Shown: in pieces, positions 10,593-22,302 of the stretch | Position numbering within the stretch: the first letter of the stretch is position 1 | Layout: the number at the start of each line of letters is the position of its first letter | Assembly: GCA_039545355.1 (NCBI GenBank) | Contig: BCJJ01000007.1 | Location: forward strand, 620,001-684,000 | DNA: 64,000 nucleotides | Source: Trichosporon coremiiforme | Lineage: Eukaryota > Basidiomycota > Tremellomycetes > Trichosporonales > Trichosporonaceae | Direction: 5' to 3' | The notes under the pieces: model-generated | Seen by the model: only the letters and a program-made list of their open reading frames with translations | Told to the model about the DNA's origin: nothing | Databases searched by the model: none | Translations under genes and position numbers: made by a program

Positions 10593-13500
10593 CTACTTCC
10601 TCCTGAACAGACCAAGAGGGCCACCCCGCCTCTCCCTCTGGTGTCCCTCACTTCTAACGACGTAATGAACAGGCCGCTCAGGACCGGGGTGATGCTCGCT
10701 GATCCTCGCGTTGCGCGGCATGGTCTGGAACTTTGTCGATGTGCTCGTGACCAGTCCCCTGGCCTTGTCCCTCAGACTCAACAGACTCGTCGGCTTGCGC
10801 ACCCCTCCCCCACCTGCGCCATGGTCGGGATCGAAATCTTCGCGAACACCACCGAGCGTGGGGGCGTACCTCTCTCGACGCTCGAGGAGACCGGCAGTCA
10901 GTGCCGCGCTCGTGTTCTCGCTCAGATTGAGCAGATTCGGGTCCGAGTTGCGTGTCGCCAGTGTCGGGGTCGGGATCCATTCTGCAATCAGCTTACGGCG
11001 CGTATGAGTCAGCTCACTGTGTTCACGCTCACGTTCACGCTCTCGTTCGCGGGGGTCGGCACGACGGCGGAACAGCTGGCTAACTGTCGGCCGTGGCCTG
11101 TACTTGGGCACGAAGAAACTATCCTCCCTCTTGATGGGGCTGCTCGGCGCACGGCGGGGAGTGGGCGCGTACGCGGCGCGCGTGCTCGCGTCGGCGAGAC
11201 TGAGACTCAGACTCGCGAGACGGACAGAGGAACTGCGCTGTGGCAGCGCTGTGCGCTGTTTCGGTGTCGGGGTGACAGCGGCACTGGCGGGGCGGGCGAA
11301 GGTCTGTGCGGCGAAGTCGCCCAGGTCCTCTGGGATGGAGAAGGCGGGCGTCGGCAGACCGGCGACCGTGGCTTGGCGCGCGGCTTCGACGTAGACTGGG
11401 GTCAGCTTGATCTTCCGTGGGCAGGAAGTTAAGGAGGTTGGGTGACTCACGCTTGCAGTATGTCGCCAGACGGTCTAAACCCTCCAACCCCGCCGTGTCG
11501 CACACCACCGTCGGGGCCGTGCTCTCCTTCCTCTTCCTGGCCGGACTCGCGCTGGCGGGTTTGGCGCGCTGCGGCGTGCGCGGCAAATTGGCACAGGGGA
11601 TGGAGACATCAATGACAGGCGCGGTCGTGAACGGGGCCCTGTCTTCCAAGTTGAACGGCTTCAGCGGCTTGAGCGGCTCGAAGGAACGGGGAAAGTCGAC
11701 GCTGGGCTCGGGCCACGTAGCGTCGAAGGGATAGTGCGAGCCCTCGAGGGAGCGGAGGGCATCGAGGTGTGCATCCTGCGCGCTCGAGTGGGCTGAGGGC
11801 GGCTTGATTGAGGGTCCTTCGAAGAAACCGCCGCGCGCTATTGTCGTGTGTGAGCGGCGGAGGGTGCGTTCGGCGACTGGAGCGGCGCGAGAGGGAAGAG
11901 TGGCGAAGTGGCTCTGCGGAGCTGGGGCGGCGGGGGAGAAGTCGCGCAGCGCCTGTGCGGAGCGGGGACGGGCTTGTGGTTGCACCTTGGTCGGCGTGAA
12001 CTCGTACAGCGCCTGGGCGGAGCGAGGGCGCGCTTGAGGCTGGGGTTGAGGCTGCTGCGAGAAGTCAAGAGCACGGAAGGCGTGAGCGGAGTGGGGTCGC
12101 CCGAACGGCGATGGGGGAAGGTTGGCCGCTTCACCACCAGGTGCACGGACTGATGTCAGCTAAGCACAGAGCATTCTGTAGCTGTACACGTACTCGACTG
12201 GAACTTGGACACGGCGCGGAGCGCTGAACTGTCAGTTAAGGTCAAAGATTGCGCAACTCACGCTGCGTGTCCTTCGGGGGCGTGTCTCCTTTCGTGCGCT
12301 GGAGCGAGTTGACGCTCTTGGCGGGCTTGAGAATGCTGTCCTCGGCCGGACGGCCCTTGCGCGTGCTCTTCAGCTCCTTGCGGCGCTTCTCGCTCCTCTC
12401 CCTGTAGATCTGCTCGTGTTCACGTTCACGTTCCCGTTCCCGTTCCCGTTCAGAGCGTTCGGCCCGTTCACGCTCACGATCGCGCTCACGTTCGCGCTCG
12501 CTGACCGCCGTAGCCTTGCGCACGAACGTCGGCGTGTCCATCGCCGGTGCTGGGGTCAGCTTCCACAGCGCATGGTACGCTTCGTCAGCCATGATACGGC
12601 GCGTCGGGTCGGGGCAGATCATGGCACGGAACAACTCGCAGTACACTGAGAGTTAGCCATAGTCAACGAACTAGCTACTCACCAGACGGGATGCTGTAGT
12701 CGCCCCACCAGCGCCCCCGCGTCGCGCGGCGCTGGTACTCCTCCACTCTCTCCTGTTCGGCAAAGTCTTCCTGTTCGTGCTCCTCGAAGGGCGTGCGGCC
12801 GACCAGGATCTCGTACATCGACACCTTTCGTCAGTTCATGAACCTCAAAAAGAACTCACTCCTAAAGCCCACACGTCGCTCTTGCGCTCGTCGTGCGGCA
12901 GGCCGCGTGTCCGTTGCGGATCGAGGTACTGATGTCAACTCCCGGTGGCTCTTTAGAAGCTTACCTCGAGCGTACCCAGGCTCTCCTCGGAGAGGAACGC
13001 GCCGCGTTGGCGGGTCGAGTACATGTTCGCGAAGCCGAAGTCGATGAGCACGGCGACGTTGCGGTTCGAGATGACCACGTTCTGCGGCTTGATGTCGTTG
13101 TGCGTGATGCCGCGCTCGTGCAGGTATGCCACCGCCGATGTGAGCTGGAGGAAGTGCACGTGTGCACTCTCGGGAGCTTGCTTCAGCGGCATCTGGCCGG
13201 GGAAGTAGGGCATGACGACGCTGGCATGTTAGCTTCAAGGAAAGGGTGCTAATGTAAGCTCACACAGCAGACGTTTCCGTCAGAATGAACGCATCGAACT
13301 GGATGATGGAAGGGTGGGGCTCGTACAGCAGCCGCTTCATGATCTTCATCTCGCCCCAGAGGGCGCGCACGCGGCTGAGGGCGGCCTGGCGTAAGCTTCG
13401 GTTCAAGAGAGAGGGTAGCTGATGTGAACTCACCCCGTCTTCCGAGTGTCGATCGACGACCTTCATCGCCACACACCCGGGCACGCCCCCGTCAAAGGTG

Positions 13501-14516
13501 GCAGCAATGTGGCCGAGTGTCCCACCCGCCTTGCGGCGGAGGCCGGCGATGAAAACCCGGCCCCAGTTGCCCGCCGCGATTGGCTCGGCACGGATACGGA
13601 ACGTGCCATGCAGCTTGTCGTCGCTCATCGAGAGCACGGGCAGGTCCTGCCGGGCAGCTAGGTCCTTCATGCTCGCCGAACGGGGCAGGATAGGCGCGCC
13701 CGTCACTGCCGAGCAGAGCGTTGTCGAGCCCGTGTACCCCGTGCTTGTTGCGGCGAAGTGGTCCTGCGTCCCGTCGTCTGAGCCGTCCAGGTCGGAGCTG
13801 TACGACATCGTGCGTAGACGAGGGGCGCTGTACTGGTCTGGCGAGGAGCCAAAGTCGCCCGCTCGCGTTGCATACTCGTCGTCCGTGGGCAGAGTGCTGT
13901 CGGCCGAGGAGACGGTCATGTCCGCGTACAGCTGCTTGCTGTCTGCCGTGCTGTCGAGGGTGTGGTACGAATGCGAGTGCGAGTGTGAGTGCGGGTGCGG
14001 GTGGGAATGCGTGTGTGCGTGGGAGTTGTTGTTCGCATAAGCGGTCGCGTTCAACTTTTGGGCGGCATGTTGTTTGCGAGTAGACACCTGCGTCTGCTTC
14101 TGCGTGACACTGGCGTCTAGTGGCGTCCGAGCCGTCGCCGGCGCTAGCCGTGGGGCCGATGGCTGCGTTGGCTTGCCCATGTTGTAGCCGTCGTATGTGC
14201 CGGTGGTGCCGTGGCGCGGTGGAGATCTAGAACTTGCGCAGGAGCAGGTGTGGGTATGGTCTACCGTAAAGTTCGGAGGCGTGGCGAGGGGTGTGGGAGT
14301 GGGTGAAGGTGAAGGTGAAGGTGAATTGAGAGAGTGGAGAGGAGAGCGCTTGCGAAACGACGCTTGTGGCTGGAACGTGTCGTGCGAGTTCAGGTTTGAG
14401 TAGGAGTAGGAGTAAGAGTGGAACGAGTGGTGGGGGTTGAAGGAGGAAGGGGGAGGAGGGGGGATGTGGTAGAGCGACGAGCTGTGGTCGCGGTAGGCAG
14501 CAGTGGTCGCGGCCAT
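10593..14516 (-). CDS. Serine/threonine protein kinase, atypical (non-RD), with disordered tails
   Basis: Eight exons (13434-14516, 13264-13385, 12965-13220, 12860-12928, 12683-12824, 12262-12645, 11451-12149, 10593-11395) join in phase to 1,185 aa. Residues 1-300 are low complexity with a His/Ser run. The kinase domain starts near 315: Gly-rich GNWGRVF, lysine in CVAMKVV near 350, alphaC glutamate in WGEMKIM, and catalytic loop HNDIKPQN near 439. DFG (LIDFGFAN) is near 461 and DVWALG follows. The loop has HND instead of HRD and the usual APE reads DPQ, so regulation by activation-loop phosphorylation may differ. After the domain comes an Arg/Glu-repeat segment near 600-640, then three short repeats of the type RPxSAxA near 700-755. 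Introns are 36-112 nt with CTGAC/CTAAC branch sites. The substrate is unknown. Confidence 0.85.
12416..12500 (-). repeat. Coding Arg/Glu repeat in the kinase gene
   Basis: Six-base units of the type CGTTCA/CGTTCC are repeated here. On the minus strand they encode alternating RE/ER dipeptides in a predicted long charged helix of the kinase. A similar but shorter Arg/Glu run lies in the last exon near 11,030. Confidence 0.8.
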
Positions 14517-15917
14517 GTTTGTGTTTGTTGAGGAGCGGCGGTGTCTTGTCTTGTTTGGTCCTTTCGATTGGTGGTCTCAGGCGCAGAGCGTGCGGAGGTC
14601 TGAGAGCAGTCTAGAGTGTGAGTGTGTGCTGTGCGTTGACGCTGATGCGCATCGATCAACGTGAGGATGAACTAGATGGCCAGATGGACAAGGGGAGGGG
14701 GGGGCGCAGTGTGCCCTCTGCGCCCGATCTGCTGCTCCTTTATGGATCAAGGGTGGTGAGCAGTGTCAGAAACGCGCCCATCGACCCAAGCTTCACTTCC
14801 CTCGGGTCTAGGCGTTAGACCATCAACAGTCACAAAGTAAAGCAGGCGCGTTGGCCCGTCAGGTAGGCCAGGTCCAGCGAAAAGTGCGGGCACGGCACGC
14901 GGTCCAGGCTGCACAGGCTCATGCTCATGCTCACGCTCACGCTCATGCTTACGCTCAAGCGCTCGGACTGCGTATGCGGGCGGCTGTGCGGGTATCATAT
15001 GTCTTTTAATGCTACTCTGCGCATGACGGTCTGTGCGTTCGGTGCAGGGCCGGTTCGGTCAGATATCAGGAAATCGCCAGCCGGCCCTCACCGCCCTCAC
15101 CCGGTGGCCTGTTCTCCCAACCTTACTTTACCCTGCGTTACACCCTTTCGTCACCATCGACCCCTGTGGTCAGTGCCTCTCCAAATTGTCATGCTAGTAC
15201 GCTATCCGCCAAACTGCACGCCGTGCGGCATCCGCGGCTGACCGCAGCAAGACGCTAGCTTTAAGGCTGCGGGCCGATCTGTCACGGTCCTTCAGTCGTC
15301 AGTCGCATGGTTGCGCAAGGTGCGCGTGGTCGCGCCGGTTGTCCCGTAGCGCGGCCAAGTCCAGTCCAGTCCGCGCCCATCGGCCATCGGATTCTCTGAT
15401 TGAGATCGCTGACAGGAGACGCTCGATGGATCGGCTTATTGCGCTATTTCCAACCAATATCTGTTTGATGTGCCACCGCATTTCCATGTGACGACTTCGC
15501 CCTCCCCTCCATGTGGGTCCTTCCCATATTGCCCGGCGAGTGCATGCCCATGCGACCCTTGCGGAATGCAGAGGGGCCCGCCAACTGCGGTGAGGGAAGG
15601 CTGGTGAACGGCGGTGGACATTGATCGTGGCTCATTGTATCTCCCCGACTGACCGCTCGTCGCTGATGCTGGTTGATGAACACACTGTCGCAAGCGCTTT
15701 GTGTCTGTGTTGGGTGTCTGGCACAAATCAAATATCCCGGCGTACATATCAATAAACATGATCCGTGCGGTGTGTGCGACACCGATGCTTCCATGCCCCC
15801 GTTGCGCCCTGTGTCCACGCGTCCACGGCCCGCGGCCTTTGTTGTGGAGCTGGGCTGTCAGGCCGTCCAGCCGTCCGGCTGTCGAACACCTCACTTCTGC
15901 GCTAAGGCCCGTGTGAT
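14517..15917. other. Intergenic: kinase promoter side and CDF gene 3' side
   Basis: No gene is seen between two minus-strand genes. The half next to 14,516 should hold the kinase promoter and leader. A six-base CTCATG/CTCACG repeat lies at about 14,918-14,957. The half next to 15,918 should contain the 3' end of the CDF transporter transcript. Short frames on both strands lack recognisable features. Confidence 0.5.
14918..14957. repeat. 6-bp microrepeat (CTCATG/CTCACG)
   Basis: About six tandem units of CTCANG, with one CTTACG variant, lie in the region upstream of the kinase start. It resembles the coding repeats inside the kinase but is outside any supported frame. Confidence 0.7.
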
Positions 15918-17825
15918 TCACTCTGAACCTGGTGATTGGGCGGTGATCCGAGGCGCACTCAGCGGAGTCGGTGCCTTGGGCGTCGCGGACCCGGACAGCG
16001 TCGACTCGTACCCGGTTGGCGACCGTGGCGGGACGGGGTAAGCCACCTTCTTGCGCGCAGTGTGCTGCGCTGGATTCTTCGAACTGTAGTCGCAGTGCAC
16101 GTACGCTCGAAGCACTCCGTCCAGGCTGCGCCGTCGTCAGCGTGCTGTGGTCGCATACGGGAGCGGATCGCTCGACTCACTTTTCCAACATGCACTGGAT
16201 CGTCTCTCCTACGTCATGCGCAAAGTGCAGTGACGTGTCGTGCGGGAGGATCACGTCCACCTCAATTGTCAGGTCGTCACCGATGTGGTAGCACTCGACA
16301 TCGGAGATCTCGAGCACGGGGTTGAACCGTGTGACCAGGTAGAGTATGCGAGCGTACTGGTCGGGAGACGCAGTTCGTCCAGAGACTGGGACGTCAGGGC
16401 CAAGTCAGCGTCTGGATCACTCACGATTCCTGAAGTTCTCCAGCAGCGTCTTGATCCACTCAAAGATGATATACAGCGAAAGCAGCATACCACCGATCGG
16501 GTCGAGGTAAGGGCTCCCGATCTTCTGACCGATCCACTGAGAGAGTCAGTACTGAGTCTTGGCCTGAGACGTACGGGGAAGGACAGGGACACGACGTTGA
16601 GCCACACATCATTCTCGGCGTCCTGAGCCAGCGCTTGAACGCCTGATGACGGAATGCGCGAGCACCAAACCCATAGCACGGACTTGACGCCAATGGTCGC
16701 AAGCATGGTTGCGATGCCGATGTTGCTGAGGTCGGCCGGCTCTCCGTGGCCCGTCCTGATAACCTGGATTGTCCGCTGCAACGCCTCAATAAACACCTGC
16801 ACAAACGACGCAATCATCACGACGGAGAAGATGAGCACACCTAATGGCTCGAAACGCCTCTTGCCGGCCGGGTACTTGTGTCTGTCCGTTGGGATGCCGA
16901 TTGCCCATGACGTCCCTAAGATGATGAAGGTCGAGAGAAGGTCGAGGGCCGAGTCGACGAGCGACGCCACCAGCGAGATCGAGGAAGAGTAGTAGACCGC
17001 CACAACCTTGGCCGCGACGAGGAGGGCGTTCACGATCGTGTTAACTGGCGGTTAGCTTGGAGTAATTTCAGACAGCTCACCATTCAGAGCCAGGGTAGCT
17101 ATCCGTTGTCGCTGCTCTTCCCTCGTGTAGATCAACGGGGTATTCTCCCCGACCTCTTCTCCTGACTCGCCGCCGTTGACGAAAGACCATCGTGAGTGGG
17201 AGTGATGCTCGTTGAGGTCCGACATAACCGTGTAGGTGCGCTTGTTCGAGCGGAATGAGTCTGCGATGACGCGGATGAGATCTCCGTTCAGCAGCTCGTC
17301 GACTTCCTGGTAGTGACCGTGGATTACATCGAGGTTCTCGTAGTAGGGCCGGGTCTGAGGTAACGTCAGTGGCGTCAGTCGCAGCAGGCTCACCTTCTTT
17401 GGCTGCCGGTTGATCTGGCTCTCCGTGAGAGGAACACCCATGAAGTCCGTGACGCTGCGCTCTTCCGGTGAGATGATGCTGAACGTCAGCTACTGGTGTC
17501 TTTCTCCGCAAGCGTCTTCCTCCGCTGATGTCATCTCCTGAGACACTCACTCGAGCAGTTGCACCTCCGTGCAGCTGAGCCCCCGGCGCAGCCTGTGCCT
17601 GGCGAACGACCCGGGCTCGCTTGCTGTCAGAGGCTCGAGACCGGCCATAGCGATGCGGCCTGGGGATCGGGAGCGCTGTCGGATCAAATGGGGAGGAAGG
17701 GTGACTGGCGTGCCGGGGGCCACGGCGGGGGAGCTGGTGCCGGACCTGGGCTTGGTGTACCCAAGCCCTGGATTAGAGCCGTAGGGGTTGAAGCCGCCGC
17801 CGAGGACCGACTTGGGAGAGCTCAT
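15918..17825 (-). CDS. Cation diffusion facilitator, manganese-type
   Basis: Seven exons (17551-17825, 17394-17478, 17081-17354, 16575-17044, 16425-16536, 16181-16385, 15918-16125) join in phase to 542 aa. After a disordered N-terminus, transmembrane helices carry VDSALDLL and DAENDVW. A DxxxD motif in both TM2 and TM5 is the signature of the Mn-transporting CDF group, against HxxxD in zinc transporters. The C-terminal cytosolic domain follows (ISDVECYHIGDDLTIEVDV, then LDGVLRAYVHCDY), matching the usual metal-binding fold. CDF proteins exchange divalent metal for protons across vacuolar, Golgi or similar membranes; the compartment here is not shown by the sequence. Introns are 36-72 nt. The 36-nt intron 17045-17080 starts GTGAGCT and ends AGCTAACCGCCAG, the same pattern as the dense introns at 34.6-37.6 kb. 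Confidence 0.88.
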
Positions 17826-19596
17826 GACGACTCTGAATCAGTGCGGAGTGTCTTTGTTTGTTATTGTTGCTGTTGATGATGAATGCAGGGCTGTCATAGT
17901 CACCTGGAACTTTTCGACGCCAACGTCTTGTCTCGGCGATCATGTGGGCCAGCCCTGCATGTCCTGCCCGCTTCAGCCACAGCCACTCAACGCATGTCAA
18001 TTAGATTCCGCGTGGCCAGATCGGGAACAAGGAGACTAACCTCCCGCTGTGCAGAGGGAGCGGCCATCGGTGACGTCAATTCCACGTGTAAATTATCCGG
18101 CTCGTTCGGCATGGCTCCGGCCCCGCCAGTCCTGATCCCAGAGATGGTCACCCATGCCGCGGCAGTTCCACTTGCTATGACTTAATAGCGTGCGGGGTTA
18201 CAGGTCTGTCGTCGGTTTACGCCGGCGCTGCTGCGATGTGGGCATGCAAAGGCTCGAACAAGCTCCAGAAAGGCAGTCGATGATGCATGAAGATCCTGAC
18301 ACATGAGAACCGGCTCATTCTTTGCTTAGCTCAGCCTGAAACGGCCGCCCCAGATCGGTATTCTCCGAGTCGCTCAAGGCGCCGCCTCGTTTCTGAGCTG
18401 GTTCTGTAACGTTTTGTGTGTGGTGTGACAGTGAAGAAGATTCGAGGGATGGAAGGTCGAATCTTATGAGCACCACTGATCACGACAAAAGCTCTACAGG
18501 CCACTGGGCCGAGACCACCTGGGAGCTGCGTGCTCCGACTGGACGGAGTGATCAGACGAGTGAGAAGGTTGGACGGCGATCACGATTGAGGAACGAACGG
18601 TGTGGAGCGCCCAATCAGGGCAGGGCTCAGCCGACTTCGGCGCAAGGAAGTGTCCGGTGGTGCCTTCGGTAAAGGCCGGCTCCAGTAGCATGGAGCGCAG
18701 CTTTGACGCCGCTCAGAACCATAACCTGCATGAGAGGAGCGAGACCGTATCAAGCGCCACCCAGGCCGACGGGCACTCAACCAGGCCGTCACTGTCTCAT
18801 CTCATAGACATACTGGGACGGCCCCGCAGCCCGCAGGTCTCTTGTGACGTTGGTATGCAGAGAGCTCTCATGGATTTGGAACGACAGACGAGGTCGTTGA
18901 CACCCCGGTTTCGTTTAGTAGCTTAATGCCATCCCTCGCAATGCACGCGTGACAGGGAGCTCTTATCATTCGTCGCTCATTTGCTCGGTGAGGATGGTCA
19001 GCAGGCGAGCAAGGAACGTCGATCCATGGTCCGACTGTTACATCGCGCTTGAGAGTGAACTAGGAGAACATCGCCATCGGTCGCGGACCGGACATGAAAT
19101 TCGTCATTGTGTAATGTCGTGATTAGTACATGACCACCCACTGGTCCGAAGCTCATTATTGCGAGTGAGCCAGGTCATGTACTCCGAATCCCATCCTTAG
19201 TCGCTTGCACAACGCCGGACCTTGGCTGCAGATGACCGCCGCCTTACCTAATGATGCACGCACGCACGTCTCTACTCATGCGCTCGGGCCAAGCCGCCTG
19301 AGCTTGCAAGGAAGCCACCGCCAGTCTACCAGAATAATTTACTTTTTTCGCGCCGCGTTCCCTCCCCCACGGCACCGGCCAGACCGAAGTCCCACCTCCA
19401 CTTCATCTTACCAATCATCCGGCCCACCCGTCCCTAGTTTTGTAAATATCGTTCCTCCCCTGGGGACCTCCATTTGCCGTTGACTCCAGCTCTTTCTTCT
19501 CCCTCACCATCTTGCCTTGCTCCTGTTCAAGCCTGTTCAGACCTGTCGCCTCTCCGATCTCTACATACCATCTCCGACTAGGGTTCGAGCACCACT
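17826..19596. other. Divergent promoter interval between CDF and GSH1 genes
   Basis: No gene is supported. The last 250 bases before 19,597 are pyrimidine-rich (CTCCC and CCATC runs), like a fungal 5' untranslated leader for the glutamate-cysteine ligase. Central frames are short and show no domain. Confidence 0.5.
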
Positions 19597-21799
19597 ATGG
19601 GTCTCCTTGCGCTGGGCACTCCCCTCGACTGGCCTGACACCAAGCCCCTCGCCGAGCACATCCGGACGCACGGTATCAAGCAGTTCCTCCACACCTGGCG
19701 CCGATGGCAGGACAAGTCGGGTGCTGGCCTACTCTGGGGTGACGAGATCGAGTACCTCGTCGTCGCCAAGGACGAGGAGCACCCCGAGGATGCTGTCCGC
19801 CTGTCTCTCCGCCAGAGCGAGATTCTCGAGAAGCTCGCCAAGGTGACAATGGAACCCAAGCTGGAGGCGACGATGCCGAAGAAGTGGTAAGTTGCTTAGC
19901 AATGCTTGGCGCGCACCGGTAACACTCTCGGGCTAATGTTTCAGTGACGCCATCCCTACGTTCCACCCGGAGTACGGACGCTTCATGATCGAGTCTACCC
20001 CGGGCGCCCCGTACACCGGGTCGCTTTCCGACCTTGTGCGAGTCGAGTGTGACATGCGGTGGCGTCGCCAGATTATCCGCTCGCACCTGCTTCCCAACGA
20101 GCTCCCGATCACGCTCACTTCGTGGCCACGTCTCGGTGTCGAGAACACCCAGTTCACGGACCCGCCGACGTATCCCGACCCCGAGCACAGCTCCAGTCGT
20201 TCGCAGTACGTCGCTCAGCTGATCACCAACCCCCACGCCCGTTTCCCGACTCTCACGGCAAACATCAGGCAGAGGAGGGGTTCCCTTGTCGACATCCGGG
20301 TGCCGCTCTACATCGACAAGAACACGAAGGTCCCGGAGGGAGAGCGCGCCGAGCTCTCCAACGGTCACGCCGGCCCGGCGAAGCCCCAGCCGGGCACGCC
20401 GGACATTCACATGGACGCCATGGGCTTCGGAATGGGATGCTGCTGTCTGCAGATCACGTTCCAGGCCTGGAACGTCGACGAGGCTCGCCAGGTTTACGAT
20501 GCTCTCGTCCCGGTCGCCCCGATCCTGCTCGCCCTCACTGCCGGTGCTCCGGCATTCCGTGGACGGCTAGCCGATGTGGACGCTCGCTGGAACGTTATCG
20601 CTGCCGCTGTCGACGACCGCACGGAGGAGGAGCGTGGCTTGAAGCCGCTCAAGGAGAACGAATACCGCATCCCGAAGTCACGCTACGACTCGGTGTCGCT
20701 CTACATTGCCGACGATCCGCGAAACAAGCCGGAGTATGCCGACATCTCGGCCCCGATCAACCAGCGTGTCCGCCAGGAGCTCCTCGACAATGGAGTCGAT
20801 GACAAGCTCGCCTCGCACATCGGCCACCTGTTCATCCGTGACCCGCTCGTGCAATTCTCCGAGACGATCGACCAGAACGACGAGGAGAGCATGGACCACT
20901 TCGAGAACATCCAGTCCACCAACTGGCAAACCGTCCGCTTCAAGCCGCCTCCCGTCAACTCGAACATCGGCTGGCGTGTCGAGTTCCGCCCTATGGAGGT
21001 CCAGATGACCGACTTCGAGAACGCCGCCTTCTCCATCTTTATCGTTCTGCTGTCGCGCGCGATCATCTCCTTTGATCTGAACACATACATGCCCATCTCG
21101 CAGGTTGACGACAACATGCAGCGCGCCCAGCAGCGTGACGCCGCCATCGCGAACAAGTTCTACTTCCGCCGCGTTATGTTCCCGCACGGCATCGATGCCT
21201 ACAACCTTGACTCGCGCCCTGTGTCCCGACCAGTCTCCCCGCCGAAGTCGCCTCCCAACGAGAAGAGCAGCCCGGTGTCCGAGGACGGTGATGCGCCGTC
21301 CCTGGCGAATGGCAAGCCTGCCCTCAACGGTTTCCACAAGTCCAACCACTGGCGGTACGGCTCCACCGCTTCCTCGTCGTGCGCGTCGCTGCAGCAGGAG
21401 GAAGACGCCGACCACTCGCCAGAGGTCGTCGAGATGTCGATGGACGAGATCATCAACGGACGGAAGGACGGCTTCCCCGGTCTCATGGGCGTCGTCAACG
21501 CCTACCTCAACTCTATCAATGCCGATGTCGCGGTCAAGACGGAGATCAGGAAGTACCTCGACCTGATCAAGCTCCGTGCGCGCGGTGACCTCGTTACGCC
21601 TGCCGCCTGGATCCGCAAGTTCTTCACGTCGCACCCCGACTACAAGCAGGACTCGATCGTGTCGGACAAGATGCAGGCTGACCTCATCACTGCCGTCGAC
21701 GAGATTGAGCGCGGCATTCGCCCGGCACCGGAGCTGCTGGGCCCTCACTACGTGGGCACCGATGTTGGTAGCCCCGCCGGTTGCAACGGTATTGCTTAG
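19597..21799 (+). CDS. GSH1: Glutamate-cysteine ligase catalytic subunit
   Basis: Two exons (19597-19886, 19945-21799) give 714 aa, the normal size for fungal enzymes. The protein shows the N-terminal MGLL..GTPLDW..TK start, WGDEIEYLV, the residues FHPEYGRFMIESTPGAPY and later NIRQRRGS, all characteristic of eukaryotic gamma-glutamylcysteine synthetase. It joins glutamate and cysteine using ATP, the rate-limiting step of glutathione synthesis in the cytosol. A Ser/Pro-rich insertion around residues 510-570, between the conserved FRRVMFPHG segment and the C-terminal helices, looks like a lineage-specific disordered loop. The single 58-nt intron has a GTAAGT donor and a CTAAT branch before TTTCAG; the join completes the codon for Cys in CDAIPTF. 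Confidence 0.95.
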
Positions 21800-22302
21800 A
21801 GTATCCCTGTCTCATCTGCTCTCATTTTAGCCAAGGATTTTTTGTCTTCGCGTGTGTGTGTCTGTGCCCATCATATTTCAACACCCGGAAGATTGTATTA
21901 TTGTAGTTCATTAGAGGTCCGTCTCCTTAACAGACGCGGAAAAGTTAGTAGAACATATCAACGCATGCAGTCCAACCTGCCTTCAACCGCAAGAGCCGAA
22001 CAGCACAAGAGCTCAATAGCATATGATCCAATAGCGCACACTCCCAGCGCCTCTCAGCCAGCGCATGCTTCTAGCTCAGGTTCATTAGAGTTCGCTCCTG
22101 GCCGAGTAGTCACGTGATGACGGTACGTAATCAGCTGGTGCCCCAAACCCGAAGGGTGGCATGGTGCCCACACTGAATCGCGGGGACGAGCTAAGCGTGA
22201 TTAAGTGAACTCATCTCTCTCCGCGGTCTCTCGACGCTCATTCATATCCCCTACCGCTCAATACCCTCGCCCATCACCGGCCGCAGCTGTCGCACATCCA
22301 CG
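21800..22302. other. Intergenic between GSH1 and the WD40 gene
   Basis: This tandem interval holds the GSH1 3' untranslated region and the WD40 gene promoter. I see no gene. A CACGTGATGACG string near 22,112 contains a CACGTG E-box, which could be regulatory, but nothing else supports it. Confidence 0.5.

Noticed and set aside
20678..21748. A 356-codon minus-strand frame opposite GSH1
   Set aside because: Antisense shadow of the glutamate-cysteine ligase.
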